DNA from: Flavobacteriia bacterium
GTDB taxonomy: Bacteria > Bacteroidota > Bacteroidia > Flavobacteriales > Flavobacteriaceae
Assembly: GCA_030617765.1 (NCBI GenBank)
Contig: JAUWUU010000007.1
Location: forward strand, 1-32,344
Direction: 5' to 3'
Length of the DNA: 32,344 nt
The stretch's first letter is position 1, and every line of letters starts with the position of its first letter. Below are positions 29,462 to 32,344 of the stretch, in pieces. Made by a program: the position numbers and the translations under genes. A model generated the notes under the pieces. The model saw only the letters and a list, made by a program, of their open reading frames with translations, searched no databases and had not been told where the DNA came from.

Positions 29462-29758
29462 ATGACTAAGTTTGGCGAGCTTATAAAATCGAATGCTCCT
29501 ACTTTAATTGACTTTTATTCGAGAAAGGAAAAAGAAATCGATGGTCTTCATTCGGTATTGCGTGATGTTGCTGAAGCTTTAGGAGATAATGCCAGAATCG
29601 TTAAAATTGATATTTCTAAAAATGAATCTCTGGCAAATGCACTTCGTATAAAAGGAAATACAACATTTATTATCTACAAAAAGGGCGAAATGAAGTGGCG
29701 CCAAACGGGTATGCAGGATGCTAATACTTTGATCAGTTTGGTAAAGCAGTATATATAA
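29462..29758 (+). CDS. Thioredoxin-fold protein lacking CxxC
   Basis: TLIDFYSRKEKEIDGLHSVLRDVAEALGDNARIVKIDISKN..LRIKGNTTFIIYKKGEMKWRQTG aligns by eye to the thioredoxin fold. Confidence 0.85.
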   Translation: MTKFGELIKSNAPTLIDFYSRKEKEIDGLHSVLRDVAEALGDNARIVKIDISKNESLANALRIKGNTTFIIYKKGEMKWRQTGMQDANTLISLVKQYI

Positions 29759-29760
29759 TA

Positions 29761-29793
29761 AAAAAAGATTGCCATTAGTTGACAATCTTTTTA
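29761..29793. terminator. Hairpin terminator between the convergent thioredoxin-like and phosphate transporter genes
   Basis: AAAGATTG ... CAATCTTT flanked by A and T runs. Confidence 0.8.
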
Positions 29794-29817
29794 TCCTCAT
29801 TTTTAGTTTTTTTTAAA

Positions 29818-32082
29818 TTATATTTTAATCTTTTCTTTTTTCATATTAAGATCAAATTCTTGAAATAATTCTAATAAATGCATAATTGCCTGAATCAGAT
29901 CTTTTGTTTCAAGAAGATTACCAAAATATAGAGTAGTATTTTTTGGACTAGATTCTTCAGTTCTGATTCTTCTAATTTGCTTTTCAATAGATTCTGAAAC
30001 GTGATGAAATAATTCCTGTTTTTCAGAAATTATAGTACTAATATTTTCAAATTTTCTATCAACAAAAGTATGTTCAATGTCATTCAACATTTCACTTAAT
30101 TGCTTATCAATAATTTTTAGATCGTTAATTTGACTATTTTTGAGGTTTTTATGATTGTTGTTAACGTGTTTGTAACTTGCTTTTGATATATAACTTATTG
30201 ATTGAGAAATATCTTGTAAATACCCTAAAATTAAAAGGTAAAATCTACTTGCTTCAACAGATGACTCATCTAAAGATCGTATAAAATAAAAAACGCCATC
30301 TTTTAAAATATCAACTTCATTATTTAATTTATTAATACGCTTTTCAGTTTTTTTTAACTTATTCAAATCATGAGATGATAGGTCTTTTACAACACTTGAG
30401 TATAATTTATTCACTCTCCGTACTACTTCTGAAATATGGTCGGAAGTTTCTTCAATCACCTCGTTTACCGTTATTAATTCAGCTTTTTTAATCACTTTTT
30501 TCTCTTTTTTCTCTTTTTCTTCTTTTTTGTGATTGATAAAATTTCGTATGATCAAAAAGAAAACCAAAGTTAAAATTAGAGCAATGGCAGTTATACCGCC
30601 TGTATGAATTAGATATGCAAAAACCGCTGAAGTTATAAAGGCAGCCAAAGCTGTAAAAAACCAGCCTCCAACAACATTTACCACACCCGCAACTCGATAA
30701 ACAGCACTTTCTCTATCCCATGCTCTATCGGCTAAAGAAGTACCCATGGCTACCATAAAAGTTACATAAGTAGTTGATAGTGGTAATTTGTAGGAAGTAG
30801 CTATTGAAATTAATATACCGGCAACCATTAAATTGGTTGAAGCTCTAATCGCATCAAAAGCAGGAATTTCATAGGTTTTATGTTTTGGTAATGATACCAC
30901 TGGTTTTTCAAATCTTTTTTCAATTTTATGTTTTATTGATTTTGGCATAACGAAGCCTGTAACACTCGAAATACCCATTGTACCTCTCACAATTAATCTT
31001 GACAAATTATTGGGTTGAAATCTCTCATAACCATCATCTTGTCGGGCTAAATTAACTTCAGTTGCTGCAACTTTACGTGCTTTTGATGAAAACCATAATG
31101 TTAGCACCATTATTAATCCGGCAACAAGCAAGAAAATTTGTGGTGTTGGTACTTTTCCTGCCAAGACTTCCATGCTAAATTCATTAGGAGCAATTCCTGA
31201 AACTTTCCATGCTTCGTATGAATTCCATGCAGCCATTGGTACGCCAATAAAGTTTACCAAGTCATTCCCTGCAAAGGCAAGTGCCAAAGCAAATGTACCA
31301 ACCGAAATAATAATTTTAAAAATATTTATTTTTAAAACAGTGGTTAAAAAATATGATAAACCTGTCCAAAATGCTAAAGCACCAATAATAATATAGATTT
31401 CATTCCCTTCAATAAATCCTTTTAGATCTTTGTAATAGACGGTTCCTTTTAACCCTTTCATAAAGATAAAATATGTAATTGCAGTAAGCGCAAACCCTCC
31501 AAATAAAGCAATATAGATCTTTGGTTTTTGTTCAAAATTAAATGTTAACAATAAACGGGTAATATATTGTACGATAGCGCCTATTGTAAATGCAAAAACT
31601 ACTGATAATAAAATTCCTAATATGATCGTTATCGCTTTTTCAGAATTGATATATTGCGATATGTTTGAGATTGTTTCAGTGTCTGAGGATGCAATTTTTA
31701 TTAATGCCATGGCAACTGCAGCACCCAATAATTCAAAAACTATAGAAACAGTTGTTGAAGTTGGCATTCCTAAAGTGTTGAAAAAGTCGAGCAGCAGGAT
31801 ATCGGTTACCATAACTGCCATGAAGATGATCATGATCTCATTAAAGTAAAACTCTCCAGGATTGAAAATTCCTTTTCGGGCAACTTCCATCATTCCGCTA
31901 GAAAAAACAGCCCCCAAAGCAATACCTAAACTCGCAACTATCATAATAGTTTTCAAAGTGACCACTTTTGATCCAATAGCCGAATTTAAAAAATTAACTG
32001 CATCGTTACTAACACCCACAACTAAATCAATAATTGCTAAAGCTACCAAAGCAATAAGCATTAAAATGTAAATATTTTCCAT
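29818..32082 (-). CDS. PiT-family inorganic phosphate transporter with C-terminal PhoU-like region
   Basis: VGVSNDAVNFLNSAIGSKVV and AGNDLVNFIGVPMAA signatures; about 200-aa charged helical C-terminus. Confidence 0.9.
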   Translation of the reverse strand: MENIYILMLIALVALAIIDLVVGVSNDAVNFLNSAIGSKVVTLKTIMIVASLGIALGAVFSSGMMEVARKGIFNPGEFYFNEIMIIFMAVMVTDILLLDFFNTLGMPTSTTVSIVFELLGAAVAMALIKIASSDTETISNISQYINSEKAITIILGILLSVVFAFTIGAIVQYITRLLLTFNFEQKPKIYIALFGGFALTAITYFIFMKGLKGTVYYKDLKGFIEGNEIYIIIGALAFWTGLSYFLTTVLKINIFKIIISVGTFALALAFAGNDLVNFIGVPMAAWNSYEAWKVSGIAPNEFSMEVLAGKVPTPQIFLLVAGLIMVLTLWFSSKARKVAATEVNLARQDDGYERFQPNNLSRLIVRGTMGISSVTGFVMPKSIKHKIEKRFEKPVVSLPKHKTYEIPAFDAIRASTNLMVAGILISIATSYKLPLSTTYVTFMVAMGTSLADRAWDRESAVYRVAGVVNVVGGWFFTALAAFITSAVFAYLIHTGGITAIALILTLVFFLIIRNFINHKKEEKEKKEKKVIKKAELITVNEVIEETSDHISEVVRRVNKLYSSVVKDLSSHDLNKLKKTEKRINKLNNEVDILKDGVFYFIRSLDESSVEASRFYLLILGYLQDISQSISYISKASYKHVNNNHKNLKNSQINDLKIIDKQLSEMLNDIEHTFVDRKFENISTIISEKQELFHHVSESIEKQIRRIRTEESSPKNTTLYFGNLLETKDLIQAIMHLLELFQEFDLNMKKEKIKI

Positions 32083-32344
32083 TGTGTGATATAATTTTTG
32101 AAATGAAAATCTAAAATAGTTAATTTTATCTAAATTAACAGAATGTTATTAAATCATTTTTTTAAATAATTAAAGTAACATAAACTAAATATAAAATTTA
32201 CATAAATGAGTGCTTTTGGTTTCTTTGCCAAAAAAAATGTTTTGTTAAATTAAGTAAGTTTTATTTGAAAATTAGCAAAAATAAAACCAAATCGTATCAA
32301 GATAAATCTAATATATTATTAATAAACTTTTACCTATTTCTTGT

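Noticed and set aside
31172-32071. Three plus-strand ORFs opposite the PiT transporter
   Set aside because: Hydrophobic mirror of the transporter TM segments; no independent support.
1-32344. CRISPR arrays, prophage, transposons, biosynthetic or defence island
   Set aside because: No regularly spaced repeats, no integrase/transposase/phage-like ORFs, and coding content is contiguous housekeeping genes.

Overview
The window is an AT-rich, Bacteroidota/Flavobacteriia-like chromosomal segment made mostly of core housekeeping genes. These include ribE, pdxA, the DUF177-rpmF-fabH-accB-accC cluster, an ExbB/ExbD/ExbD operon, rpoN, asnS, rfbA, an RND/MMPL transporter, pyrH-frr, rpsB-tsf, rplM-rpsI, polA and a PiT-type phosphate transporter. 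There are also two tRNA genes and several hairpin terminators. I see no prophage, CRISPR array, transposase or defence island. The most striking observation is in frr (ribosome recycling factor). Family-like N-terminal codons (MNEELQFIIDSTK) lie in frame with the rest of the gene but are separated from it by a TAA, with an in-frame ATG one codon downstream. This could be sequencing error, a mutation, or termination-reinitiation control by RRF itself. Other points of interest are a 60-aa protein that is almost entirely secretion and sorting signals (PID-CTERM-like), a structured leader ahead of an outer-membrane barrel gene, a thioredoxin-fold protein lacking both CxxC and the cis-Pro, and a degenerate PAP2-like membrane protein. 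All family assignments come from reading motifs; no database search was run.
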